Assembly (NCBI GenBank): GCA_030248215.1
Contig: JASANG010000885.1
Location: 231,617 to 295,616, forward strand
Source of the DNA: Enoplolaimus lenunculus
Taxonomy: Eukaryota; Nematoda; Enoplea; Enoplida; Thoracostomopsidae
Length of the DNA stretch: 64,000 nucleotides
Reading direction: 5' to 3'
Under the pieces are notes generated by a model. That model ran no database searches and had not been told where the DNA came from. It worked only from the letters and a program-made list of their open reading frames with translations. Both the position numbers and the translations under genes were made by a program. This document shows positions 23,451 through 36,703 of the stretch, piece after piece (positions within the stretch are counted from its first letter, which is position 1; each line of letters opens with the position of its first letter).

Positions 23451-23460
23451 GTCACGTGAC
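23451..23460. promoter_or_regulatory. Candidate CLEAR/E-box motif
   Basis: GTCACGTGAC is a perfect match to the palindromic CLEAR site recognised by TFEB/HLH-30-type bHLH factors. It is 75 bp before the LMAN1 start codon. Confidence 0.4.
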
Positions 23461-23507
23461 AAGTCGGTGTATTTGAAGTAATTTTCTTGGAGTTGCGTTA
23501 ATAGTAT

Positions 23508-23526
23508 TTATTTCCGCAATCTTTAG
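23508..23526 (+). promoter_or_regulatory. Splice acceptor next to the LMAN1 start codon
   Basis: A pyrimidine-rich stretch ending CTTTAG lies only nine bases before the ATG at 23536. This fits an SL trans-splice site or the end of a 5' UTR intron. Confidence 0.5.
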
Positions 23527-23535
23527 GTGCATACT

Positions 23536-26500
23536 ATGGCAACTGTAGCATATATTTTGATATTATCAATATTATCATTGATTATACAAGCGCAGCAGCA
23601 GTATGGAAACGATCCTGCACAACCTCACCGAAAATTCGAATATAAACATAGTTTCAAAGGACCAAGCTTAGCGCAACGGGATAATACAATTCCATTCTGG
23701 GACATTTATGGAGGTCAGTATGAAGTATTCAAAGTCTTTGACACTGTTGCTGATTACCATAACTGGTTTGTTCGAAAATTTTTACTAAGTTCGGTTGGCA
23801 AAAACAAAATACAAAGCGAAACTGAATTATACTGGAATAGGAACAGTAAATTTTTATCGGAACTGTGTTCGTAGCTGTCACTTTTCAAATCCCAAACGTT
23901 ATGCATATCGAGTCATTTTATATGTTAGTATGCGTTAAATGAAGATAAATATATAGGAAATTCTCCGGTGCCGGGTTTTTCGCTTGGTCCCGGTATCTAC
24001 CGGGTCGAAGTTAGAACACGTAAAGGTAACTATGTATCGTAGCTCATGTTGATAGATATCTTGACGTATTCTAACTTGGCGTTGTTTTGTGCCATCCCCG
24101 GAAAAAACCCGGGCGGCTGGCCAACTCGTGTGTGTTGTTCAGATTGCATGTTGTTTATGTTTCTATGTTAATTTCTATGTCATATATAACAACATTAAGC
24201 TCAGAACTGATATACGTAAGCACTGATTGTTATGAAACTTAATAGAACTGCAGGCAAACCGACTATACCTGCTATCGAAATCAGACCCCTGACAAAAACG
24301 GTCGCTACGCGAATTGGTTTTGCAAGAGGTCAAATAGTTATAATGTCACATTGTTGGCACATTCAGATTTGAAATGGAAATCTTCTTTGTGTTCGTCGCA
24401 TATGAATCTTGGCAACGTATTAATATATTAGCGTATTAATAACATAAACTAATTGTGACTGTTAAACTGGTTATCTCTGACATGTGTTTGTTTAAACAAC
24501 AATACACAAACACTGTCTTTATTAGTTCGCGTTTCGAATAAACTGTGCGCCTTTAGGTTGATATGTGCAACGTACATAGTTATTTTAGATGCTATGGCCA
24601 GTACTGAACAGTTACGCTTGGCCCCTTCGATACGAAGTAAACTAGGTGAGTCGAGTTATGGGTTCGATTCTCGTGTGCATCTTTCTTGCGTTAGATTTGT
24701 CCACTGATTCCCTGTGATTGTATATTGTATGTGGACGCATCATGCTTAGGTGTGATTTTAGTTGAAACAAAATCTTTATTAGGGATATGCCGATTATTCG
24801 GTATCGGCATCTTCAATATAGACACCTTTCCTGAGTATCGACATCGACCTAGGCGGTGCAAAAAATTGACAATGGTTTGCCGATACTTTTTGCAGTTATC
24901 AGTGAGTTGGAATGCTATCAGTTTCAATTTTTGGAGTACTGTTATGTCTCTTGCGTTTGTATTTGAAAAAATTCATTGAAATGAATATTTTTGTATGGTT
25001 GTTAAGGTTTAAGTTTGAAATTGGAACAGGCATCGGCATATTTTTAAAATAAATTCAACAAAGGCAAAAATTTTATTATAGGCACACACATCCGTAATAG
25101 TAATCATATCAATTATAAACATCGTTCGGTATCGATTTGCCTACGGCACCATTCGAAATAAGATTCGGCATTGATATCGACATCGGCAAAAATATGGCAT
25201 TAGTACATCCCTATTTTATTGACTTTTTTCCATACGTACTCAAGATTTCCTCGACTGGATGCCTTGTGTTAAACATCCTCTCTACTCGGCCCGACTAAAA
25301 TGCAAAGTTATTTAAATTTTTAGGTGCTGCTTGGAACAATAAACCAATGACAGAATCCGAATTTTGGGATGTAGAATTTTCGTTCAAAGTTACCGGACAA
25401 GGCAGGATTGGTGCTGATGGCTTGGTATTAATATATACTTTTCAAACCGTAGTTGAGATGTTATAAAAACTAGAATAAATTTAATGTTGATGATGTATTT
25501 GCGTGAAAGAATTTTGTTGAGATTAGTACCTCTTCCATTTCCACAGTGTGAGATTTGTGTTTAATGTGGTTGTCAGACTTGAATGAGATACAGTTAATGC
25601 TGAGCTCTACCTGGTGGAAGGCCCTTACACAGCAAAACCCCCAAGGTTTTGGGTTCCAAACCTGAAGTATAACGCGAATACATCACTTGTGGGAGCATGT
25701 ATTAGCCAAAAAGTCGTTAAATGATTCTAGTATTGAATATTATATAATAAAAGTTAACGCAACAGTATAGAACGTATAAAAATGGCCTTACGTTTAATCT
25801 GGACGAATCGGCCCTCCACAAAATATTGTAAGTGATGTTAGCGCTAAAATGCATTTTCGTACAACGGATAGAAAACTGCATTAAAGTTGAGTTTCTATGT
25901 GTGAAATCAAAATAATTTTGAGTTTTTGACAGGAAATGGTTTAACATGAGATGAATGGGTAAAAGAGAATGTTGATGCATCGTTTATTGTGTTGATATCT
26001 TGATGAATGTCTGGCTAACAGAACCCGTGGTAGTTATTTGCTATGGTATTTGTTTGTGATCGCATGTTACTGAACACATTGTGTTTACATCATATCTGTT
26101 TTACACTTTATGTTCAACAATTTGTAGGCTTTCTGGTATACTGCGGCGAAAGGCCAGTTGGGACCTGTGTTTGGATCTAACAATTATTGGACCGGTTTAG
26201 GAATATTTTTTGATTCATTTGACAATGACGCTCAGGTACTGTTACTTTTAAATGCTTCGTCTTTTAAACATTGGTTTTAAAATACGTAATTCAATATGTT
26301 TTTAATAATAGGGATGTTAAATTAGGCTTGTTTCTGCTAAATTAAAGCTAGCTCGTTCACGGAGGGTTCCGTATTGAACTCAGGGGATTTGTTGAAGGGC
26401 AGGCTTTTTAGAAATACTCAGAAATGAAAGACATTGGCAAAGTTTAGAACTTTTTGCTAATTTTTTATATTTAACAGAAGTTTGTTTAAATTTGGTATTT

Positions 26501-29500
26501 CGCAGTTTAGTGATAGGACAAATTCATTTTTATTCACTTATGCTGTTTCGTTTGTGATGTTTCCGTTTTCCGCTACTCTATCACACCTTATTTTTTAAGT
26601 TTTAATGGTTTTTGTGTGGAATCATTTTCGTCGTCGAAGCCAATTTATTCCATTTTATTCCATTTCTTTTTAGCGCAATAATCCGTATATTTTGGGCATG
26701 GTTAACGATGGAACAAAAGCATTTGATCATAATTCGTAAGTTCATGACAGACTTGGCTTGTAAGAGATCCCTACAGTGCACTGATCGCAGCTATTGATTG
26801 GTTTCGTTCCACAAACCTACACTAGGAACCTTGGTTGATTGAAGCATTTCAGTAAGCTGAAAACATTTTAGTGATGCATGTGCAATCGGATTTGGTCGAA
26901 TATAACATCGGGTTTCCGTACCCCTCAATTTTTTAATATAGCACCCTCCGTCATTTACTTTATCAGCTGAATACTTTGGAAATAGACAAATTTTTGTATA
27001 CTTAGAATACTTAGATATACTTCGATAATAATCAGAGTAAGTAGCGATTTATATGTGCGCTTACATAATTTTTCTAATTTTTAGTTTGCTAATGCATCCA
27101 ATTTTTTGTTATATAAGCTAGATTACTACTCATAACTTCTCGAAGGCATATCAGATTATAAGTATTGAAGGAAGAGTGAAAATCTAAAATTTGTTAAATA
27201 GGCTTCTAAAATTTTCGCAAAACCTGTTTGAACAAAAAAATTGGAAATGAACCGAAAACGGTATGGAAAAGTGTACGATGCTTTCCAAATCATGTCACTT
27301 TAGGTATTGTCATTTTTGTCTTTCCAGTGCGCGTTGTGTGATTTATGTAGCCATTTTTCACAAAATTTCATCTTGATTTCGAGATTTCAGTTTTTTCATT
27401 TTAGAGATGGTTCATCTCAACAGCTAGCTGGCTGCCAAAAAGATTTTCGAAACAGACCGTTTCCAGTGAAGGTTCTTATGCACTATTACAAGAATGTTTT
27501 ATCGGTATGCTTTGTTTTTAATATCTTGAGTTTCATAGACTGCGGGCTAGTAGGGGAACAAGGTCTTTTCAGGAAGAAGTTGGGAGGGGGGGCGAATTGC
27601 GAGTTAATAGAGAAGTAAATTTTTTTGTACTTTAAAATTAATGTTTTTCCGCTTATGCCCTTGCTAGATACCTGTCTTATTATTTTATATAGACGCAAAA
27701 AATTGCGGTGCAGGTATACCGTATCGAACTAGAGCTCCGGCGTGGCGTTAAAACAGTATCTGTAGTATTGACGCGTACGAATGCATTTTTGTTTCCATGT
27801 AGGTATCTGTACACGATGGAATGACACGTGACGAGCGATGGGAACTTTGTATGCGTGTTGAAAATGTTTTCCTGCCGAAAAATGGATATTTTGGGCTATC
27901 TGCTGCAACTGGTGGGCTGGCAGGTAAAGTTTTGAAGTTAGTTTAAAGAAAAAGTTTGGAACTATTTTCATTTTTACAGAAGGTTAGTTACACAATGCAA
28001 TTGCGCACTGTTTTTCGCTGCCATGATGAATTTTGTTTCCGCACGTTTAGAAATTTGATCATGAGTAGTTGCAAAAACAGTTAGTTTGATTGTCAGCGAT
28101 ACAGCAATTATGTAGTTTCTATGGTTTTGTAGTTGTTGGTCGCTAGTATGATAATCATTTGTGATCTGTTTATAAATTTATTTCAGATGATCATGACATT
28201 TTATCGTTTATGGTACATTCGCTAAAATCACCTGAAGATAGTGTAAAAGTAAGTTTGCATAATATCCACAACTTCATTATCCAGCAAAGTATAACTTTAA
28301 ACAAATTAGGTTTCTTAAAACAATATTAGAATTTCTGATGATTTTGCGCTCATAACGGTTGTTTTGCATCTCAATGCAATTCATTTGCAGCTGCGAGTTG
28401 TGTTTAAAAGTCAAAAACTGAGGATCAGAAGCTGTAAGAACACAAAAGTTAATTGAGCACTTTCGAAATGGTAAATTTATTCCGGTAATCGAATATCCGG
28501 ATAAATATCCGTCAAAAATTAGCGGATATCAGAGTTTGAATAAATTCTCATCATTAATTTCCATAATATTTTGTATGTTCGTCTTAACAACATAGGGTTT
28601 TATATTCAGCATTGAACCGACTGGACAGTTTGTTGTAAGAATGTGTTATTCAAATAGCGTTGCTGGAGAAAAATTAATGTGTACGGTGCGGTGTTTAATG
28701 CACATTAGCAGACTATGTCATTAGTTAACAAAACCACTGGTGGATCTAGAAATTGCTGAAGTAGCCGCGGCATTTCAGCGAAAAAACGTATCGAGCTATA
28801 AGCTATCCTTAAGTGTACAAACTGCCGAGCAGGCATATTTTTTGAGTGCTATAATCGGTCTGGTTATTTGAACTGAAGACGGTATATGCGTCGTTTCCGT
28901 CTCTTGCAAACTTTCGGGGGATAGCACCATCATTTTTATGTACAGTTTTGCTTACTGTTCGTCCGTATGTAGGCTCAACACTACCGTTTGAATGAAATCT
29001 ATATCAACAAATTGTCATACCGCGGTTTCAGTATATTTTATAAGGCGAATACATATTATTTGAAAATTAAGTAGCAAGCTTTTTGTGTTGCCGTAAAAAT
29101 TGATATTAAACGCAATTACATAAAACAAAAATAGTCGTCTTAAATTTGCTGACATTTTACGCTCACAGCATTGCAATCATTTTGCATTTCAGGGCAGTTT
29201 CAGTGATAGCTGCGAGTTAAATTAGTTGTTTAACGTTTAACAAAAACTGAGGTACGAATCCCGGAAAACTAAATTTTAAATACCGGATATTGGGAACTTA
29301 AATATGATTATTAAGGATAATTTCCAATATCCGGAAAGAATAGCCGGATATCCCGATGGGAAAAACATCCAATGCCCATCTGTAATTACTTAGAACACCT
29401 CCACTCAGGCAGAAGTATGAAGTATGATCGAAAGTATATTTACACAATCATTTTGTGTTAATTCTAGGCTAAACAGGGGAAAATTCCTGACGAAGAGCAA

Positions 29501-32500
29501 AAGAAGTTTGAAGCTGAATTCGACAAGTATTGGAAAGAATTTGAGGAAGAAAAGCAAAAGTTAGCACTGAACTTCTGGCGACAATATTTATTTACAAACG
29601 AAAACAAATCACGTCGTGTTTGTTCTGTGTAATTTGATTAACAGTTAATGTTAAAACTGCATTAATGGATTAGTCAGCACGTTCAAGGCATGTTCCAAGT
29701 TTAGTATTGTTCTAAGTCAGTCTAGGTGAAAACCGGGACTTCCGACCTTTTTGCCATGCAGCTGGAAAAGCGAGCTGCGGGTGGTTTCGAACTAGTGAGG
29801 TTCTGCGTGTCAGGGAGACGCTGTTACCACTGTGCCACGAAGTCCGCCGCTCCAACTGCTCTTCTCGCCGACTATATGTCGACACATATGCTGCCGGCTA
29901 GCGTAAAACGCAATGTACATTGCACATATTGCATATACACTAGGACAAGTATGTCTTACATGCTTACATTATATGTGGCTAGCTTGTGAATACGTTAATA
30001 GCATAGAGTTAAGCTTTGTGAGTGGTGGGAAGTTTTTCAACATCTTTATGACATTTCGTTCACTTATTCTTGAGCTTAGCTTTTTCTAAATAAGACAATA
30101 CCTACTGAATATTGCATAAGCACGAACATATATTATTATTCCAGATTTGTCTGCGAAGAAAATGAGAGAATATCTGTTCCTTATTAGTAAAAACAAGGCA
30201 CACAAAATTGTCATTGAAATGTTTAGATTCCGAAAAGAACATCCAGATAAAGCGAAGCCCGATGAAAATATGGATTTAAGTAAATTGGTAAGTGTTAATT
30301 GTTCCGGTTATCCGTTCAGGTTATTTATAATGGTTATTGTGAACTATAAAAATTATGTGATAATATTGCCGCCAGGGTTCAACCAGAATTCAGGTTTCGG
30401 TGCGAAATCCGGCATTTTCACTATCCGGCTTCGGTAATAAATCGGTATTTTTCACCAGAATTTTCGCGTAATTTTTCTCAAAAGAAAATTTAAGAAAAAT
30501 TGACATTATTCTAACTTATTTTGTAAAATTTGTCTGAGCGTGTGTTGATAAAATTTTCAATTTGTGCCATACTATAATTTATTATACGTTTCCTAGCTGC
30601 TGCATTTGCGTCAGGATTTTGGCATTCTAAATGGTGTATTTACACATAGGACTTCAATTTTCAATGATGTTCGAGTTTACAGATCAGAGGTAGAACCAGA
30701 CGAGGAATTTATGCAGCTGGGCCGTGTTAGCCTGCGTTTTTCGGTTATTGTTTTATGTCCACTACTGTTTAGATTATTGTAGCCGTTGTGATTTAAGCGC
30801 AATGTTATAAAAAACGTATATGCAGTTTATGCCGAAAACCACTATAATATCCATAACAAATTCCATGTAACGTTACGACAAGACGTTGTGTCACGTGATA
30901 AATTGTAATCAAAAACCATTACGATAGCTGAATTTTATTGTAGTACTAAAATTTGTATGTTGTTAGCAGCACAAGTATACATTTGATTAGGTTGAGTTAA
31001 TAATAAAAATTGAATGCCCGTTGTCATTTAATTAACTAAGGTTCTCCGAAAGTCACGAAAATACATTGAAGGCGAACATAGCTTCTGTTGAAAGTGAGGA
31101 TCTACAAAACACAACAATTCAATAAAATTTTTGCTTCGTATCGCTAATAATAATAATTAAACTATTTTCCCATTAAAAGCGATAAAATAGTTTTAAAAAT
31201 GACTTTTTGGTAAGAAGTCATTTTTGTTTTCCGGTTCCCGTATTTTGTAATTCCGGGTGAACCCTGATTGAACTATGCATTGTAGTATGAAGATGCGATG
31301 GAACGCGAATTGAGGCTTATTTATGAAGGTCAAAACAAAATACATTCGTTGATCAAACGACTGGAAGACAAATTAGCTAACATGATGTCGTTACAACAGC
31401 AGCATACAACTCTTATAAATGGAGGTATATATTAAGACTTCTATTTCATTTTATATTTCATTTTATATCTTTGACCAATCACCAATAGTCACTTGTTTTG
31501 AATTACTGTTAGCTGTTGTATTTAAGCACAAACTTGCCTATTTTGTAATTGGAATAATATGCTGGATAGAGTTATTTTATGAAAACTATTAAAGTTTTTT
31601 AATATTTTGCGTTATAATGGTCTTTTTGACATGCTTGCTAATTTGGTGTTTCAGCATTACTGAGAATATTTCATGTAATTTGTAGGTTGTCCATATTCGC
31701 GTGAATTTATTTTCTCACATTCTTGTCATTGTAGTCGAAGATTTTAGGCATGACGCTAAATTTATTAATGACGAAATATTATTATTTAAAAATGGGGCTA
31801 AACTTTCTGATAAATTCTAATGTTATACTGTCCCGCGCCGTACATTAGCATGCATCATCGTGTGATGTCGTACGAGAATAACTATCGGTGCCGTATCACA
31901 ATTCGTGTATGGCACGACACAGGTATTAGTGCCACTCAACTACACATTGTTTGCTTCAGTTGCGAATTCGGTGCGACAGCCTGGTGCTGTCCAGCAACAG
32001 ACTGGTAATCAGATTGCGCCTGGTGGAGTGCCTGTAGATACAATACAACGGCACGAAGTCAACGAGCTTTTACAGTTAATTCGCGAATCGCACGCTGCAT
32101 TAAGGGAAATGAAGTAAATATATTATTTTGCAGCATTCTTTTCACCAAAACCAATTTACAATCAAAGAGATAGTCTCTAAAAATGCTTCTTTCATTTTGC
32201 CTCCGTACTCGTGAAGCAACAGCTACAGTTGTCTAGTTGGCAGCAAACACAACAAAGACATAGTAACCACATAATAGATACAATAAATAAACAACAAAAC
32301 AACAGCCGCGCGAAGCGGATATATTGAGGATGTATTACAATTAAGGGTTAAAATGACAGAACCCACTTAAAACAGTCGATCAAGTTCAAAGTATCTGTGT
32401 CAAATTCGTGTAGAATATGAACGACAGGATTTCTTTTTGTATTCTAAGTTATTCACATGATATTTAGAAGTTCGATACTTCGCTAGTGTTTTAGATTTTA

Positions 32501-33724
32501 AAACGATAATATAGAAAACTGGTTTGTTTGTTTGTTTGTTTGTATGTAATAATTTCGGGTTCAAATTTGTTTCATAACAAATTATTGTGTTTATGCAGAA
32601 GTTTCTCAACGGATTCACACAATCGCATAATAAATATTGAAACAAAAGTGATGCAAACGGCGGCGAACGCAGCCAATCAGCCGCAGCAGGTCGGCGGCGG
32701 AGGTGCCGGAGCGTTTGAAATGCAAACTATCAAATCTTACCTCGAAGGTATCAAACACGATGTAGAACAAGTTCAAATTAACGTCAGGAGTAACAGTGGA
32801 ATGGTAAGTCGGAATTAAATCGCAGTATTTAGTTTTATTTCTGTTATAAGTTTCATTATTGCAAGGTTTCAATGCATAAAGGGTTTAAATTTCGTAAATT
32901 ATAACCAAACCTAAATCATTATTTTGATTTAGAGTTGTTTTGCTTTGGAATATTTTGGGTTGAGTATAGTTTTATTAGGGTTCGCTTATTTGTGAGGGTT
33001 TTATTTGTTGTGTTTGGACTCGCTCCAGTCATAAATCACACAAAGTAACAATATTATCATGGACCAAATCGAAATGTAGTACAAAAGCTATCCTTAAGTC
33101 TTGTCCAAGTGCAATTCTGTTTGGCTTATTGTCAATATAATTGTATTGATTTAAGGCATGTCCTGACTCAGACGGTTCGTGTTTATCTCTCACTTTATTT
33201 TTAATTGTGATCGCTGCGCAGACAACGCTGTTTCTGATGTACTTTATGTTGAAGTGAGTTTATTTGAAATGCACACAGGCCCGTGGCCAGCTCATCTTGC
33301 TAGGGGGGCTACAAAGGAAAATTTTCTAGCGGAGGGCCAAAGTTTTTACGAAGGGGCCGAGTCCCCGTAGTCCCCCTTGGTTTCGTGCCCGCATTCGCAA
33401 AGGATATATGTAGTCGAATTGATGAAAACGTTTAAGATAAGCTTGGAGCAAGACGTACATAACGTCATATGGCAGAAGCTCAAGGCTAATTGATTATTAA
33501 CTGGAAAAATAATTACCATCGTTATCGTAAGAACAACGAAACTATAGGAATGCGCTATACTTTCAAATTCAGTTTGGCTGTTGTAGGGTATAGATGTCTT
33601 AAACTTGCTTCTTGGATGTAGTTAATTATGTTTTATTGAGCACTAAATCTGTATTTAAATATGCTGAAACATTCGATTCGTAATTTGTTTCAGAGGAACT
33701 GGAGAGAAAGCGAAATTTTACTGA
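23536..33724 (+). CDS. LMAN1: LMAN1/ERGIC-53, L-type lectin cargo receptor
   Basis: Type I membrane lectin that carries glycoproteins from ER to Golgi and cycles between them. Fifteen exons, all junctions GT/AG and in phase: 23536-23713, 24254-24328, 25324-25424, 26128-26235, 26674-26735, 27405-27504, 27803-27923, 28187-28248, 29468-29559, 30227-30287, 31286-31424, 31960-32113, 32599-32803, 33156-33253, 33694-33724. They give 528 residues (human 510). Residues 1-19 are a signal peptide. The lectin domain spans about 32-265, with the calcium/mannose residues of the family visible: D116 (GADGL), D147/F149/N151 (FFDSFDND), H173, D176 and the GGL at 245-247. A helical stalk covers about 280-480. 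Cys488 and Cys495 match the two oligomer-forming cysteines. The membrane segment is about 496-516, and the tail ends KAKFY, a KXKXX retrieval signal with an aromatic ER-exit pair. Exon 2 is the least conserved exon; exon 4 start is uncertain by 1-2 bases. Confidence 0.95.
24600..24690 (+). repeat. tRNA-like sequence in an LMAN1 intron
   Basis: GATGC and GCATC ends can pair. TGGCCAGTACTGAACAG resembles an A box and GGGTTCGATTC is a good B box. Arms do not fold into a clean tRNA, so this is more likely a tRNA-derived SINE head or pseudogene. Confidence 0.45.
24779..25213. mobile_element. hAT-like non-autonomous element in LMAN1 intron 2
   Basis: Ends TAGGGATATGCCGATTATTC and GGCATTAGTACATCCCTA are inverted. 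TAGGGATGT followed by a CCGAT-rich stretch is a common hAT-type terminal pattern. The interior is rich in CATCGGCA/TGCCGATA words and has no transposase. Confidence 0.65.
28468..29385. mobile_element. Possible element with ATATCCGG-rich ends in LMAN1 intron 8
   Basis: TTCCGGTAATCGAATATCCGG-type sequence near 28480 is mirrored by CCAATATCCGGAAAG..CCGGATATCCC near 29325-29365. The ends are imprecise and no target duplication is clear. Confidence 0.4.
29728..29850 (-). repeat. tRNA-derived SINE head in LMAN1 intron 9
   Basis: On the minus strand, GGACTTCGTGGCACAGTGG gives an A-box-like start and AGTTCGAAACC a B box, followed by an unrelated tail. This is the layout of a tRNA-derived SINE. The plus-strand frame through it is not a gene. 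Confidence 0.6.
30375..31267. mobile_element. Candidate element with CAGGGTTCA ends in LMAN1 intron 10
   Basis: CCAGGGTTCAACCAGAATTC at the left and ATTCCGGGTGAACCCTG at the right are inverted, about 890 bp apart. CCGGTTCCCG/CGGCATTTTC words lie near both ends. No transposase frame is seen. Confidence 0.5.
33278..33393. mobile_element. Family G short foldback in LMAN1 intron 14
   Basis: GGCCCGTGGCCAGCTCATC at the left and CCTTGGTTTCGTGCCCG at the right. The centre has AAAATTTTC and GGGGCCGAGTCCCC as in the copies at 40929, 41771 and 49118. It starts only 24 bp after the exon-14 splice donor. Confidence 0.7.
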
Positions 33725-34687
33725 CGTTAGCCGATAATTAGTGCAAATTATTCCACGCTGACTGATCAGGAAAAATGCGGTTGATCCGTTTGTTTAATTT
33801 GTGATGCCACGATTGATATAAACTGTGCTAAATTACATACATTCTATTTTTTGCAACGCTCACTGTAGTATTCGTTTTTGTATGGCTTAACTGGGACTCT
33901 TTTGGGTTGTTTATGATCGATGCAGCAAAATGGCATTTATGTACTAAATTTGCTAGTATGAGCATAAATTGAAGCATTAAATAGATTTAGAAAGAAAGCT
34001 GGTATGAGGTGTATGCGTTGATGAAGCTAACATTGCTTACATTGTAAATGTAAATCTCAGATAGCTAAAACAATTTTTCAGCCAATTTGAATAGCTTTCT
34101 CCAGTGTCTATGCCATGGATGTTGTTGCTAACCCGTACTGGCATTGTCACTGTTTTCACTGTTGCTTATTTGCAGGCCAATATGCAGTGTAGGCGGATTT
34201 TATTTAAGCGACCATTTGATACTTAAAACCACGTATATTTGCTACGATCACTCTAAAATTGCAATAGTTCACAATGTAGCACTGACTTTGCTGGTGGACT
34301 GCGGTTGCTTGACTGTAACACTAGTTTGTGATTCGAGATGTGTTTGTGTGGTAAACTGCATTCCTACAGTTGAACTTTGTGTCGTTAATGCGCAATGACT
34401 GCAATTTGGTATCAACTGTGACATGGTGCTGCGTGATGAGCTAAACAGGTACGTAATTGGATAAACAAAATATTGGTTAGCGGCTTTTTGTAATATTTCG
34501 AAAATTAGCCATTTTGACAAAGCGAAAATTTAAATCGTTGTTCAAACGTACCGTCGCCGTAAGTTGTTACTAAAACAACTTGGATGCTGATGCAAATGGT
34601 GTGGCGTTACACGGTAATTAGCTGCAGAATCAATAAATAATTACGGATTATACGCCGTTACGTAAGTCTTTTTTGTTAATTTTTATC
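33725..34687. other. LMAN1 3' flank, no gene recognised
   Basis: Possible 3' UTR, with ATTAAA near 33976 as a candidate poly(A) signal. Frames on both strands around 34144-34520 show no recognisable domain. Confidence 0.4.
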
Positions 34688-35014
34688 AAGAATGGATGAT
34701 TGCTAAGAGTGTACAACTGGGTACATTCTGTGTACAAAAGAATGCCCAGCGCGCGTTGTATTTTTGGCCACCTCCCTTTTTTAAGCGGGTACAATTTTGC
34801 TTATTGGACGAAAACCATTGATAATTTATTTTGCTTTCATTTAAATGCCCCACTTATAATCTTGAGCAATAGTTGCAAATCTATACATATGTATTGAGTA
34901 TTACAACCCCCCTGAATCACAGGCGGTCGGGCTAAAATGCAACGCGCGGTGGTACACTTTGTGCCATGGAGTAGTGCGTCAGTTGCACACTCTTCAACAA
35001 AGTGGACATCATCC
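34688..35014. mobile_element. Family F inverted-repeat element
   Basis: Left part GGATGATTGCTAAGAGTGTA then CCAGCGCGCGTTGTATTTTT; right part AAAATGCAACGCGCGGTGG then GCACACTCTTC and GTGGACATCATCC. The outer and inner blocks are inverted copies of each other and match 11800-12124. Confidence 0.78.
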
Positions 35015-35980
35015 AATTATGGTTTTGTTTATTTAAAATTAATTGTTTTGTTGTTAGCCTACGTGTGAGTAGGATAGCGCTCTCCAAGCGTATAATATGT
35101 TCGCATGGTGTTTGTTATTGTTCTGCAGTCATGCTTTTGCACGTTAAGGGTGGCGTTATACTTCTGTGGCACTGGACGGCGCCTCGAGTAAAACTAAAAA
35201 TCTTTACACATTAATTTAATAATGCTGTCGTTCGATACAGCGCCGCATTTCACAGATGGTTCCGGATCCGGATGGACGTTGCCTCAAGGCATTAAAATTA
35301 ACAAATAGTATAGCGCCATCATTAGAATGCTAAACGGTTGTGTCTACGAATATTAGTTTTAGTTGATGCCTTTGCAATATTTATATTGTTACTAACGCAT
35401 CGCTGGCTTGGTTTTGGTGTATGTGGTTGTAATCAAAATTTCATTGGCTACTTTGTTGTATATTTTTTGTTTGCCAATTTTAATATTGTTTAATGGAGTG
35501 AAGTCTTCAATGCGTCTGTGATCTAAAGCATCTTGTCCGCTATACACATCGCTCAATTTTGTGGAGTGGCATTCGGTTTGGTGAGTAAACCTTTAAGCAC
35601 TTTAATGGTTACAGTTGTTCAGCGAGAGAAGACTTGTGTATCTTAGTTATTAAAACAGCAAATGGATCATCGAAGTAATGTGGATGTGTGATTCACTACA
35701 ATGCTGGTGTCGTATTGAAACGTTAACAAGTTCTATGGCTCTCGCTGCGTATGGCTATTTGGATTGTTAGGGCTTTCGCTGCGTATAGCTGTTTGGATTT
35801 TTAGGACGCAGTCAGGCAACTCAACGCTTCAACTCATGTCGTGTATACAAACGCCTGGGAACAAAATTTATACTTTGCCCATGGTTGTGATACAAATTGC
35901 AGTGTTCAATCATTATGTCTTTGCTATTTATTAGTTGGGTCCAGATATGGCGTTGGAGATTTTTTGAATTTTTTATTTCA
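35015..35980. other. Intergenic sequence, nothing recognised
   Basis: No gene or clear repeat. GGCTCTCGCTGCGTATGGCT is repeated in a similar form 35 bp later near 35740-35790. Confidence 0.4.
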
Positions 35981-35982
35981 CC

Positions 35983-36358
35983 CAGGTGCAGGATGCGATC
36001 AGATTCCGGCTCCGTATCTGGCAAAAACAGATTTGGGACCAGTATCCGGTGTTTAGTCTACCGGATTTTTACGGTGTTGATTCCAAATTGCACAAAATTG
36101 TTTTTTAACTAAATGTTTTGAACAACTTGTTGCGACTACATTTTTGAGCAAGTCAAGAAGTTCAAGTTTTGTTACATTGAACTAAAAATGAAAAATTCAA
36201 GCTAGCAATTAATTCTAATTCAATGAACATATACTTTTCTGCGGCTTAAATACTTCAATCTTTACAAATATAGATGTCACATCTGATTGGGTAAAAAACT
36301 CAGTATTCGATTGTCGGTATCCGGTAAATTAATATTTGGTTGTATCCTGCCCAGATGT
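35983..36358. mobile_element. Candidate element with GGTGCAGGAT ends
   Basis: Left GGTGCAGGATGCGATC..TTCCGG and right GTATCCGGTAAATTAATATT..GGTTGTATCCTGCCC are loosely inverted. The ATCCGG-rich composition resembles the elements in LMAN1 introns. Confidence 0.4.
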
Positions 36359-36703
36359 CTGAAGTTAAAAAATTTATATTTTGGAATGTGATGAGATTTT
36401 GTAAGTTTCAAAAGTGTATGTTTGGTTTTTGTTATGAAACAACTTTATATTCCACAGGACGAGAGCAGTTGCGATGATATATAAGGTCGCACTGAATAAT
36501 CGCTATAAGCATGTGTGTAACTTTTGAACTATGGATATCAGATTTAAAATTTCGCAAAAGTTGAGCCTGTATTCGCATATGCAGCGAGAAACTTATCATC
36601 CAGTTTCATAATTTACTGTCTTATTACATCTCGGACTTCAGAAGTCGGTAACTGGAAAGTTCACCCGAAAAGAAATAAAACGGTTTGGTTGTCGAGCGCA
36701 TTA

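Noticed and set aside
30147-30437. A 96-codon frame as a separate gene
   Set aside because: Only its middle (30227-30287) is coding, as exon 10 of LMAN1. The rest is intron and a repeat end.
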